In this document: positions 33,395-43,850 of the stretch, piece after piece | Layout: each line of letters opens with the position of its first letter | How positions within the stretch are numbered: the stretch's first letter is position 1 | The notes under the pieces: generated by a model | Told to the model about the DNA's origin: nothing | Database searches by the model: none | What the model saw: the letters and a program-made list of their open reading frames with translations, nothing else | Program-made: the position numbers and the translations under genes | From: Leptasterias polaris | Taxonomy: Eukaryota > Echinodermata > Asteroidea > Forcipulatida > Asteriidae | DNA length: 64,000 bases | Direction: 5' to 3' | NCBI GenBank assembly: GCA_037783415.1 | Contig: JAZGTN010000023.1 | Location: forward strand, 1,340,501 to 1,404,500

Positions 33395-33728
33395 TGTGCA
33401 TATTTCTGCACACTTAAATTACACAATTCCAGGGGTTAACATTGAGGAGTTAGCTTGACATGTTAAAAAGGCAGGTGGCACTTTACACACCCATGGGAAC
33501 AAGGTTGAGCTACAACCATTGCTCAGGAGTAGGGGTAAGCATGACTGCCCTATGGTTTCCAAAACTGCATATGTTTACACATTTGAAATTACACAATTCC
33601 AAGGGTTACAATAAAAAATGCTTGATGAACTGATGGTTTGAAATGGCAGGGGGAGATTGACACACCCATGGGAACAAGGCTGATCTAATACCCTTGCTTG
33701 TGACAACCTTATGGTTTCCCATACAATA
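33395..33728. repeat. Diverged tandem duplication, unit ~165 bp
   Basis: AAATTACACAATTCCA(G/A)GGGTTA, CACACCCATGGGAACAAGG and CTATGGTTTCC or TTATGGTTTCC appear in the same order in 33415-33560 and 33588-33725. The copies differ by many substitutions, so the duplication is old. Confidence 0.85.
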
Positions 33729-33775
33729 GGTCCCATTGTTCCCAGGGGAAATTGCAGCAAGTGTGAATCAAACAT

Positions 33776-33786
33776 GGGGGGGGGGG
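33776..33786. repeat. Poly-G run of 11
   Basis: Eleven uninterrupted G bases after the tandem duplication. Confidence 0.9.
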
Positions 33787-35618
33787 ATCAGGTTCACCAA
33801 TAAACTTTCTGTGATTTTGTTTCTAAGGACATGGATCCTGAAGTGTGGAAAGGTCATTTTTAGTCTTTCGGGGCAGCATGACAATGTATCGACACTTTCA
33901 TGTTAAACAGGTGTATGGCATTTACAGAGCATTACCCCAGGGATTAACGGCTGTCAAAATCTTTGAGCAGAATTGTCATTACAAAAATGTGCACATGTGT
34001 AATGATACCTTCAATGTGTCAGATACATGTTCAAGCTTGCCTTGTTGTATAGTTAACTATTAATCCAACATTGATACATTTCTCTACAATTCACTCAATC
34101 AATACAGACAGTGGCATATTGAATCTGCCCTTTTGATCCCCTCCCATTGGTTAAATCAAGAAACTATCTAATATAACTAGACGAAGTTTGGGATGCTGTA
34201 CATAGGTGGCAGCACATATACCCAGTAATTTTCCATTGTTAATGGCTTTCTGATCATGCTCACACTTCTGAAAAACAATAGAGATATCTGGCAATAAGTG
34301 TAACTGCCTCCAACAGGCCTGGATTTACACAGAGGCAGTGTTTGGCATGTTCTCTGTTGCCCTGGTCTTGGCCTCGTGCCCCTTCAAACATTACCAATAG
34401 ACCATGTTACATTTGTTTACAGATAGGTGACCTTGTACATTCTAAAGCGTTTCCTGCTGGGCAAGATACTGCACAGGCTTTATGGGAAAATTTACATTTT
34501 GTGTCATAATTTTCACATAAATTCAAAATTTACAAAAGCAACAGCTGTACAGCTTTTGAGATGTCCCCCCTTTCTTCATATCAAAAGTTGAGAAAAATCA
34601 GACAGTGCAATCTCCATAAAACATAAGATTTGTTGTTTTCTTCCATTGATCTGTGTACAAATGTGCCTGCCGGAAGTCCAGGTTCTGTGGCTCTTTTGTA
34701 AACATGTGATGTCACAGGTCACATCGTCTATAGACTCTAAAAATTTGCATGGAAATGGCCTTGCCCTCTCAAGGCCTGCACCAAGCAGCCCTGAATGTTT
34801 GTTATTTTGCTGATCAACCTCTCTTTCCATTCACTCCTTAATGTTTTAACATGGCATTCTAAGTGAACCCTTCAAAAACTAAAGTTTCTTAAAATCAAAG
34901 AGTTGGTAATTTTTTCGCTTTGCATATTTTTTCTTCCCATTTAACTTTGACTGAATCCTTCACCACAGTCCTTTGCTAGTACCTTCTCAATACAAGGATA
35001 CATTCAATGTTTAACAATGTCTCTGTCTCTCAAACTGCTTGCATGACTAAGAAATGTAAACAAAACATAAAAAACAAACAAATCCAAGGGAAAAATACTG
35101 CAATGTATTTGTGAAGCAATGTGTGATCAATCTATCAAAAGATGTCTGTCGAAAAGCTGAATGTGAATAAAGGATTGTTTCTCAGCCTCAATAACCCCAA
35201 ACCTTCATAGTTCAACCTCCTAGAAAAAATTGCTGTACCAGTAGAATATTTTCATGTGCGTGGAAGAAGGACAGGGAAAAAAAAGTTACCTGAGAAAGCG
35301 TGTAAGCAATTAATGTGTAAAATTGTGTTTCAAGACAACTGAGTTTGACAGTTTGATCGGTTTTCAGCCATTCATTAGTCATCATTGGAAGGTTAAATTA
35401 TGCATGGGAATGGGAAAGCATCTGTTTGGGATAATTCTAGCAACAAAAATGCAACAGTTATGCTGCATTTTTTTGTATGGAGCCATTTTGTTACTTGAAA
35501 AAGGGTACTTTGCGTCGCCCTTCTTCTGGGCACATGACGATATCTTAATGTATTTACAAACAATCCTTTAATTGGTACAAGCAAATTATGTATCATGAGA
35601 TTTTCAACAAAAACAAAA
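33787..35618. other. No gene seen
   Basis: Unrecognised AT-rich sequence; short frames only. Confidence 0.5.
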
Positions 35619-35645
35619 GCAACTAGAGATTTAGTGTTTGTAGAA

Positions 35646-36840
35646 ACTTATGTTGCCAAACATTAATACTGGCCTGTCGTCATGATTAAACCTGCGGACT
35701 TGTTATTATTCTAAAAGAACTGTACCCAAAAATTCTTTATTCTCTTTTTGAGCTTAAGCAGTTCTTTAAAATTGGGCCCAGTTTTCTACTTCATACATGA
35801 AAAACCTTAATGGTGCAGAGATCAGAGCAGTGTTCAACTCTTTGGTCAGTTTAAATTTGAGAAACTCAGCCAATAGGTACGATAATTAGAGTAGGCCTAT
35901 TTTTAATAAACTGTTTTGTTATTTTTACCTAGCTATCTTTCTAAACACAATTTATTGCTGAATTTTAATATAAAAACAGACTTCACAACATGTTGCAGGT
36001 ACAGCTTATGATGAAGATTGAACAAAATAATGATAATTGAGAAATTTTGAAACAACGGCTGCAATAAAATCAACAGTGTGTAACTTTTATGGCTCACGAA
36101 TAGTGGCAGGAAGATGATTAGATCGGTTTGCTTATTTTAAGAGTGGCGGCAGATAATTCTGTGAAGGCTTATTGTGATAAAATGATGATCATCATCAAAA
36201 AGCACGCACTGTCGACTTAGAGCTTGTTAATACATATAACAATCTGGTTACCTTGTTTTTGTAAAAAAATTAAAAATATAAAAAAAATCGTTAGTTGTTC
36301 TTGTTCTTCTTGTTTATCTCAGGACTCTTCTTCGTAAAACAAGCTCTATTAGAGGACATAATTATCTGCCGCCACCCTTATAATAAGCAAAACGATATAA
36401 TCATCTTCCTGCGCTGTTCCTGGGGCATATATACACACCGTTGGTTTTTATTGCAGGCGTTGTATCAAAATGTCCCCATCATTTTTAATGAATCTTCATC
36501 ATGTGGATAAAAGCCGTACCTGCAACATCTTGTAAAGTCTGTTTTTAAATTAACTTTTAGCAATAAATTGTTTTTAGAAAGAAAGAAAGGTAGAACAAAA
36601 AATTAAAAACAAATCTAATATCGCAGCAAAAGGCTCAATTTTACAAGTTTTAACTGAACAAAGAGCTGAACACTGCTCTATGGACACTATTGAGTTAACA
36701 AAAAAGGTTACTATGAAGTAGAGACCCGGCCCAATATAATAGAAAAAGAACAATTTTTGGGCACGTTTTCTTTTAGAATATAACAAGTCCGCGGGTGCCT
36801 GAGGACAGACCAGTATAGTAATGTTTGGCAACATAAGTTT
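35646..36840. repeat. Large imperfect inverted repeat (foldback), ~500-bp arms, ~200-bp spacer
   Basis: The left arm begins AACTTATGTTGCCAAACATT (about 35645) and the right arm ends in its inverse near 36821-36840. The arms also pair at GCGGACTTGTTAT, CCAAAAATT, CTACTTCATA, GAGCAGTGTTCA, CAATTTATTGCT, AAAACAGACTT, ATGTTGCAGGTAC and CAGGAAGATGATTA. Inner ends meet at GGCGGCAGATAATT (about 36145-36158) and AATTATCTGCCGCC (about 36359). The arms differ clearly by substitutions and indels, so the structure is old. It could be a foldback element or two inverted copies of one repeat. Confidence 0.88.
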
Positions 36841-37119
36841 GGAAAGTTTATCAAGTTTTAATGATCGGTCAAAGGTCAGGAAGTTACGGCTGGGGTCAGG
36901 ATAATGATCATTGTCTGGGTAGGGTTAGGATTAGAGTCGTTGTTAAGAGTAAGGGTCAGGTTCAAAATCAATGTTGTGGTTAGGGTTTGGTCATAGAGCC
37001 ACATGAGAGGGTTGTGTTACGTTTAGGGTAGTTGTCTACTGCCTGACTCAGGGTCAGGTTCAGGGTCTGGATCGTATAGTAAAATAAACCGGAACAGGTT
37101 TTGCTCGTCTAAAGGAGAA
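36841..37119. other. GGGTCAGG/TTAGGG-rich degenerate stretch
   Basis: Imperfect repeats of GGTCAGG, AGGGTTAGGA, TAGGGTTTGG and AGGGTCAGGTTCAGGG between 36870 and 37075. This is degenerate, not telomeric and not clearly family F. Confidence 0.55.
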
Positions 37120-37518
37120 ACACGTATAGTGTTTAGTTATTGTTCTTGTTCTTGTTCTTCTTCTTGTTTTTTTCTTCTTCGGACATTTCACCCAATGCAC
37201 GCAATTTTAAAGCTGGACCTTTGAGAATAACGTTACTAAAATAATACAAATACTATTTCAATTTCGCCCGATCAGAAACATAAAGTAAGAGTTTTATCTG
37301 CCCAATGTATAGAGTGAAACGAATCACCACACTTCATGGTTTCATTGTGGGTGTTAATCTCGAGTCGCAAACATCTCAAGAGTTCTTCAATTTTTTTCTT
37401 TTCTTCACGTTTTCGTGTTAACCATCTTCTTTGTTCTTATATTATATTTTAAGAGACACGGGAAGGAGGCCGGTCCTCTATTTAAAAAGGACAAGCATTC
37501 AGCAAAAGTATAAAAAAG

Positions 37519-37707
37519 TACACGATCAAAAGCCTAACATTTGATTGTTATAGCGAGGTTTGCATGGACGGCTGTTTTAGAGACTAACCAAGCGTAATGT
37601 CAAAATCAGGTTGCGCGAACCTTGAACAGAGACTAGACCACAAGCATGTTTGATGGACTTTGGACCTTGTGATCAATGGAGCGGAACAGCCAGGCCCGTT
37701 CTTCTAA
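37519..37707 (+). repeat. Direct repeat, copy 1 (~190 bp)
   Basis: CACGATCAAAAGCCTAACATTTGATTGT through TTTGCATGGACGGCTG, AACCTTGAACAG to CAGCCAGGCCCGT. It is repeated at 38037-38262 inside the same element. Confidence 0.88.
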
Positions 37708-37736
37708 AAAACTGACACTTTTAAATTTCAAGGCTT

Positions 37737-37754
37737 TTCCGGTTTCGACCGGAA
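37737..37754 (+). promoter_or_regulatory. TTCCGGT-TTCG-ACCGGAA perfect palindrome followed by AGAGGTCATG
   Basis: A 7-bp stem with a TTCG loop; each arm carries an ETS-type GGAA core. Homologous to 10907-10934 and related to 11255-11285. Confidence 0.5.
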
Positions 37755-38036
37755 GAAGAGGTCATGAAATGTCACGCACAAAATAAAAAACTAAGACCTA
37801 CAAGATTACCTCTATATAATCCCGCTGAAGGCAACCCAAGGTCTCTTGTTCTGATTTGATATAGATTTTCAAAGATTAAATTTTTAATACAAAAAACTGC
37901 TTGTAATTTGACACCTGATGACGTCATCATGACGTTATTGATGCTGTTTCATTTCATTATGATTATGTAACTGTATGTGAAATTTCAAGTTTATGTGACC
38001 CCGCTACATACTTAATCAAAAGTCTTTTAAAAGCGC

Positions 38037-38262
38037 ACGATCAAAAGCCTGACATTTGATTGTTTGCTAGGTTTGCATAGACGGCTGTTTTAGAGACTAA
38101 CAAAGCATAACACCAAATCAGGTTGCGCGAGCCTTGAACAGCGACTAGACTACAAACATGTTTGATGGATTTTGAACCTTGCACGTTTCAGGTTAATTGT
38201 GTGCTACACACAGTATTCGTAGATTGTGATCAAAAGAGCGGATCAGCCAGCCCCGTGCTTCT
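38037..38262 (+). repeat. Direct repeat, copy 2
   Basis: Matches 37519-37707 with point differences and a ~38-bp insertion (ACGTTTCAGGTTAATTGTGT region) before GTGATCAAAAGAGCGG. Confidence 0.85.
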
Positions 38263-38627
38263 GCGGGCTAATACTAACCAAATGTTCAACGTACATTTTG
38301 AGCCGTAGGTCAATGTAAACTGGGGTCACTCTTTGTGTAGCATTTGTTGGGTTTTAAAAGACCTGTCCGATGATATATTGATTGTAGAAATCCATTGTTT
38401 AGTTTTTGAGTTATGATTTTTTGAAATATTAAACTTTGATTCACTGTAACTCGACACCTGATGACGTAATCATGACGTCACAACTTACTCAGCATCTCCT
38501 AGTTATACTCTAACTACATGCAAAGTTTCAAGGTCATCCAAGGTTCGCAACTATGCTTTTGCCTGCGGACAAACGACTTTTAGAAGAAGACTAAAAATGA
38601 AAAAAAAAACGAACAATAACAAAGAGT

Positions 38628-38651
38628 TGTTCGGGCTTCTAAGCCCGAACA
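38628..38651 (+). repeat. Terminal hairpin TGTTCGGGCTT-CT-AAGCCCGAACA
   Basis: A perfect 11-bp stem with a 2-nt loop, two or three bases before the CTAAT terminus of the family D element. A 3' hairpin before CTRR recalls Helitrons, but the spacing is unusually short and copy 1 lacks the second arm. Confidence 0.75.
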
Positions 38652-38656
38652 CCTAA

Positions 38657-40059
38657 TGATGGAGCTGTACAAATACACAGACACACCGAGCAACATTTAT
38701 GAAGTCAAAATTGGACTTACCTGTTAGATAATCAGAGGCGAAATGTCAAAGAAGTTGGCAAAGAAGAGGAGTCAAGAAAAGAGGCGTCCGGTCAAGAAGA
38801 TAGATGATGATGCATTAAGGTACATGTAAGAAACGACAAGAAAGAATAATGATCACTTAGCGGTAATAAAACCATACTTGGAAACTACATTTACATGTAA
38901 TACAGACAGGTATTAAAATGCTTTTAAGGTGCTCTACTTCTTAGCATCATGACAAAGTGTTCAAATCAAAAGCGACGTGTAGCCCCCTTTTCTTTTCTTT
39001 ATTTCTGGACAGCTTTCTCCCGAAGAGCAAAAAACTTAGCCTAATCCTGTTGAGGGGCAATAATCAAAGAAGACGGTACCAAAACATCAGCAGCCCATGA
39101 TCGGGAGTGGGTGCTGAAGTGGCGAAACGGAACACATAATCATTAGAGCGATTCTCAAATTGTAGACTCTACTTTCTTGAGAAATTTGTCTGCCACTTAT
39201 CTACCCTATCAGGACCTGTCTTAATTAAAATGGCGAACCAGAATGTGCTGCTTAACAAATTTACTAAACTTTGAAGCTTCGAAGTGAAAAAGTTAAATAT
39301 ATACCAGTAGCATTATACTTTTTCTGGTGAACTACTCCTACTATCAGTGGGTTCGTACAAATTTTATAGTACCAGGAACTGGGTGTATGTACATGTATAA
39401 TCCATTAACAGCTACTTGTGGTGTCCATTGAAGACTATCTTGAGATTTGTCTGATTGTTTCATTCGGTAAAGTATAGTTCTGAGTGTCTCATATGATACA
39501 TTACGCCTGTACACTTTATTCTTGAGACCATTATTAAAGCACATTAAGTATAGAATAGGGTTAATAGGGTTAATAACAATGGCCTTGATTACTGTCTTAC
39601 ACTTGTTCATGTGATGTCTTTCATGTATGTCTGTCTTTTGTCTGTCCGTCCATAGGCTGGGGTTCAAAAGCTGTTGCTTCACCCTGGACCTAGATGTTGC
39701 CTTTTGATTTTTGTTTTTGTTCACTATTATCTCATGTAAGATTTGAAAGTTTATTAAGACAAACAAATCAATGCAGCTTCTCTGAAAAACCCTTCCACAC
39801 CATGTTTCAGATTCTCTGAACTCTGATAGAAATAACAGTTCTCTTCCAACATAAATTTAACCACCTAGCCTCACTTTGATTACATTGATTTGTAGGCCAG
39901 GAAGACAAGATGGCGGTGACAAATATGTCAATATCCTCCACACATTTTTCAATACTTTAATGGTTAGAGAGTATCAGTTATTAGAAAATAACAACAATGC
40001 ACACTGTATTGATTATTTGCTTAAAAGCAATGCAAGGTTAACTCCCAGCTGGATTGTTT
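38657..40059. other. No supportable gene
   Basis: The 140-codon minus-strand frame at 39344-39766 has no recognisable domain. The rest is AT-rich and unrecognised. Confidence 0.5.
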
Positions 40060-40255
40060 GCAGAGCTGTCAACATTTGCATCTAGCAATTAGGGAGATTT
40101 TGTCCAACAATCAGGGAGATATTTAGAATTACATTCAACATAATAGGGAAGAAGTTTCAACAAATCAGGGATATTTTCAAAATAGGTCATCAGAAAATGG
40201 ATAGATTTGTTAATTTTCAGGGAACTGCAAAATCAGGGAGTATTGGCAGCTCTGC
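40060..40255. mobile_element. MITE family G with 13-bp terminal inverted repeats
   Basis: GCAGAGCTGTCAA (40060-40072) and TTGGCAGCTCTGC (40243-40255) are inverted with one mismatch. The interior repeats ATCAGGGAGAT-like words. A diverged copy is at 13322-13479. It is 196 bp and non-coding. Confidence 0.85.
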
Positions 40256-40453
40256 TGTATGTTGTTTTTCATCCAAACGGCCCCAGTACAGAATTTATTA
40301 TTATTTTGTCCGCTTGTAACACAATCCAAAGAAAGAGGAGTACTTTGTGAGCTATCCAACACTGGTACTCACAGCAGGTACAGCGGTGAAGATCACAACA
40401 TGATCAATTCTAGCCTCCCCTAGAGTTTAGTGTCCAATAGGTGTAATATAATT

Positions 40454-40483
40454 CCCCCCCCCTTTTTTTTAGGGGGGGGGGGG
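40454..40483. repeat. C9-T8-A-G12 mirror homopolymer
   Basis: A C run and a G run face each other across eight T and one A, so the strand can fold into a C:G hairpin. Confidence 0.95.
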
Positions 40484-40874
40484 CGCCTTGCATCTCAAGT
40501 TCGTTACTTTGATTTCCCATGATGCTCTAGGTTGTCCGTGAGGAACAAGATGGACATTTTTGACATCAAAGTGAAGCAGCAATGAAGAGTATCTGATGGC
40601 CACATATCGTCTTTCGCAACAATTTCCGGTACCTGTCACAACGGTGCAGTGTTGTTCTAGTTGATGGTTTGGATGGCTAATTTCAAACTGGTCAATATAT
40701 AGTTATCTCCCTCCAATTTTTTGTTTTCCCCCGGGTACTGGATAATTTAAACATGAAAGAAAAGGAAGATTTTTGAAAAGAGAAAAACTTAATTTGAAAA
40801 GCAGAGAAAAATAGACCATGAGAAGCACAAATGACTTTTGTAATTGTAGTTGTTTGTTAAGGGCTGTTGTTGTT

Positions 40875-40888
40875 GGGGGGGGGGGGGG
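40875..40888. repeat. Poly-G run of 14
   Basis: Fourteen uninterrupted G bases after a GTTGTTGTT patch. Confidence 0.95.
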
Positions 40889-41025
40889 ATTGGACAGTCA
40901 AGATTGTCTGTGTTTCTAATAATCAATGAGTATCAACATCTAAACCGAGATACAATTTCATATAATAAACCATGAAGTTTAGCTGTTTTTAGTGACCAAC
41001 ATGTGATGTCATGGTTGTGATCTGG

Positions 41026-41142
41026 ACACAATTTCTTGGCTTTGCTTACTTCAGAATTCCGCTTTCAGTGCCCTGTTAAGCAAATGATTTTATGGACCTT
41101 AAGTGCAGAATTCTGGAGTAAGCAGAGCCATGAAACTGGTCC
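41026..41142. mobile_element. Short MITE of family H with ~30-bp terminal inverted repeats
   Basis: AATTTCTTGGCTTTGCTTAC followed by TTCAGAATTC on the left mirrors GAATTCTGGAGTAAGCAGAG followed by CCATGAAACT on the right. The longer family member is at 50321-50571. Confidence 0.8.
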
Positions 41143-41206
41143 CTGAATGTAGCACACAGTGCTCAATCCTTTGAGAGTTTTGCAGTTAGGGAAGAAAGCC
41201 ACAGAT

Positions 41207-41279
41207 TACAGAGATGGGAATTGAACCAAAGGCATTTCACATTTTGCAGTAGATGTGTTTACCAACTCAACCACTGACC
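41207..41279 (-). mobile_element. tRNA-like SINE head, minus strand
   Basis: The minus strand reads CAGTGGTTGAGTTGGTAAAC (A-box region), an anticodon-arm-like CTACTGCAAAATG, and TTGGTTCAATTCCCATCTCT (B box). The 20-bp minisatellite starts at its 5' edge. Confidence 0.6.
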
Positions 41280-41539
41280 TTGCTCAGTGAGGACTGACCT
41301 TGCTCAGTGAGGACTGACCTTGCTCAGTGAGGACTGACCTTGCTCAGTGAGGACTGACCTTGCTCAGTGAGGACTGACCTTGCTCAGTGAGGACTGACCT
41401 TGCTCAGTGAGGACTGACCTTGCTCAGTGAGGACTGACCTTGCTCAGTGAGGACTGACCTTGCTCAGTGAGGACTGACCTTGCTCAGTGAGGACTGACCT
41501 TGCCAATTGAGGACTGACCTTGCCAATTGAGGACTGACC
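41273..41539. repeat. 20-bp minisatellite, about 13 copies
   Basis: CTGACCTTGCTCAGTGAGGA repeats with an exact 20-bp period. The last two units carry the variant TGCCAATTGAGG. The first unit overlaps the edge of the tRNA-like element, which suggests the array was seeded there. Confidence 0.97.
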
Positions 41540-42439
41540 AGCTTGATGGAAGCAGTGGGTCCTACAGTCATTAAGTTAAATTGCTTCACATGAATGATGT
41601 CATTTGTACTCGTATAAAAAATACATTGCATTTGTGTGGGTTATGCGGACAACATACTTCTTGCCCTCCTTATCCAAATAGCATTGTGCAATTATGTCAA
41701 CCCAAAAATTGATTAGAAAGAGGTAGACTTGAGTGGCCATGATAAAGATGCTTAATAGCGGTTTGATTCATGAGGCACTGCTAATGGCTTTCCGCTGATG
41801 ACAGATATGATCGATTGCTGGAAAGGTCACAAGGAGCTTTAAGTAAAAAAGTATTCCAGACACATCATCTTTCAGCAAAAATATGCTATATCAATTTGAG
41901 AGGACTGCAAAAACATCAATCTTTCATCATCAGATTCAAAAATTAGTTATTTAAAAAGTGCTCATCATGTACATGGGTTTTTGAATTATGCAGAAGAAAA
42001 TCAAACACAGAGGTGTGCCAAATAAAAAGTGTCACGGATGTCTGTGGGGTTTTGAAGTATGCAGAGAGAAAAAAAATCATAGACAGAACAAGGCCCTGTA
42101 CGCCAGAGTAAAAAGTGTGAAAATTTTTGATTGCAAAATCTGCTAAGCTTAATTGTCTTAGGTCGCCTGACAGCAGTCTGAAAAATATCAGTTGTGTTGA
42201 CCCTGTTGCTCCTCTGGTGTAACAAATGCAGTATGTCAGCTCTTCTTCCAGAAATAAGTTTTTCCTTTAAGTCAACATAACTGAGCGAAACATTCAATAC
42301 AGGTGCCGATACCATAGAGTCAGAGGAGTTTACCTTAATCATTACACATTCCTAAATTGTGCTGCAGCTTCAGAATTCATCTCTGTTCATTCAAAGATGA
42401 AACCTCACTGCTTTCTCACTGAACAAGTCTGTGCATTTA
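41540..42439. other. No gene seen
   Basis: The 113-codon minus frame at 42001-42342 has no recognisable domain. Confidence 0.5.
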
Positions 42440-42560
42440 AAGGTGGAGTCATAGATTGGTAAATACTCAACAAATTGAAGACCACAAAAACTGACTGGAG
42501 AGAGCACTGCAGCTATTGATAGTATAAACTATTTTTGAGAAAGGATTTCATATGAAGTAA
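42440..42560 (+). mobile_element. MITE family E, left-end fragment
   Basis: AAAGGTGGAGTCATAGATTGGTAAATACTC and GAGCACTGCAGCTATTGATAGTATAAACTATTTTTGAGAAAGGA follow the left-half landmarks of the copy at 21555. The right half is not recognisable. Confidence 0.55.
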
Positions 42561-43454
42561 TGTGGTTAAGATAATTTTGGTCAAATTTCTATGAACCAAA
42601 TAATTCAGTGAAACCATGAAAAGATGGCACTAAGATATCATTAACTTTAAAAACACTCCGGATTAATTGCCCAGACAAAAATCTCACAAACCAAATCCAT
42701 TTGAACCAGTTCCAAACTTAAAAATCCTATTCATCAAGCAAAAACTCATGCCAAAGCCAAAGTCACAGCCGTGAAAACTGTTCCTCTATATCAAACAACT
42801 TATTGCATAAATAAAAAACCTAACCAGGAGAGAGTGCATGTATTCAAAAATAATGAGATTGTGTCATTACAGTGGAACTGGTAGCTTTAGACAGATTACG
42901 CATTATCTTCACCTTCTTGGCCATCTTTTTATCTTCCTATTAGAAATGGGTCGTCTGGAAAATTCTCCACAGTTACATTACGTTTGATTGATTAACTCAG
43001 ACGGCAGCCATGTATACGTGACTGGGGTTCAGAATTCCAGAATGCAGCAGGACATTTGCTCGTAAGATGCAATACAAACAACATCCAACCATTAACTTCT
43101 GATAAAAAGAAGAACGTGATGAGCGCATCTGAATCCACATGAATTAAACCAGGCTCAGTTTATATTTCATATAGGCCTATATATATACATATTTATTTAT
43201 TTATTTATTTTAAATCTTCGGACACTAAAAACATCTTGACCAGGAGTAGTCCAGAGAGAAAAAAGGAAAAAAAAACTGCCATCAAAAAGATGTGTCTTCC
43301 AAAATTTATATCATAGAAAATAAAAAGCATAGGCCTAATATAATATTATATGGATTTATCAAGAGCACATTCTAAAATATATTACTCATGGCGCTACAGC
43401 AAGATGAAAAAGATGTACAATGATCAAACATTGCGAAAACTCAAAGCTGAGCAA
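42561..43454. other. No gene seen; TTTA and purine-rich patches
   Basis: A TTTATTTATTTATTTTAAA microsatellite lies near 43192-43212 and an A-rich purine patch near 43255-43275. Otherwise unrecognised. Confidence 0.5.
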
Positions 43455-43691
43455 CTAGACGCAGTACATGTATGCTTGTGTAAAGAGCAGTGTCTTCAGT
43501 TCTATTTTGCAAGTTTCCAGAGAAACAATGTTCAGGATAAAATCGGGTAGTCTATTCCAGAGAACAGGTCCAATCTGTGAAAAGGCCCAGTCACCATAGC
43601 ACACTGTCCTGGACCTGGGAACAATTCTAGGACTGGTGGGGAGCCAGAGCGAAAATAAATAAAAAATTGTGCATCTGCAAGCTGAATACAT
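43455..43691 (-). pseudogene. Non-LTR retrotransposon (LINE) ORF2 C-terminal fragment
   Basis: The minus-strand frame contains VPRSRTVCYGDWAFSQIGPVLWNRLP and then SLETCKIELKTLLFTQAY. This matches the conserved C-terminal block of many CR1/L2/Jockey-like LINE polyproteins: (R)xxxYGDRAFSxxxPxLWNxLP followed by SLxxFKxxLKTHLF. About 55 residues are recognisable and the frame ends in a stop shortly after, near the position expected for the end of ORF2. The upstream reverse transcriptase is not in frame and could not be seen beyond about 43640, so this is a 5'-truncated, dead copy, as is usual for LINEs. The clade is not resolved. Confidence 0.85.
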
Positions 43692-43850
43692 GTTAACCAG
43701 ATGCTACGAGTTCCTTCTTGTGATTTGAAAATACCCTAGTCTCATAGACAATTGTGTGAAGCCAGTCTAATTCAATTCTAACTTGCCAGACTGCTTTAAC
43801 TGAAACTAGTATGAAATAAACACCAAAACATGCACCTTTTGTTTCAGCAG
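43692..43850. other. Unrecognised flank of the LINE fragment
   Basis: No further reverse transcriptase similarity could be seen upstream of the fragment on the minus strand. Confidence 0.4.

Larger units (their letters stand above)
37120..38656 (+). mobile_element. Family D element, copy 2 (TGACGTCA-bearing, AACACCTAATGATG end)
   Basis: About 37710-37935 and 38440-38655 match 10880-11120 and 11415-11626 of the first copy. The right end has a hairpin and the same GAACACCTAAT terminus. The left part starts with a TTCTTGTTCTTC-rich tract, an inverted counterpart of the AAGAAG-rich tract before the right end. TGACGTCA occurs at 37919-37926 and 38473-38480. A pair of direct repeats lies inside. 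The left boundary is uncertain: the whole block from 35619 may be one element, because CAACTAGAGATT (35619) also precedes copy 1 (at about 10287). Confidence 0.65.

Noticed and set aside
39344..39766. 140-codon minus frame
   Set aside because: No recognisable domain, AT-rich composition like the flanks, no splice or promoter evidence.
41273..41539. CRISPR-like array
   Set aside because: Units are contiguous 20-mers without spacers; this is a minisatellite in eukaryotic DNA.
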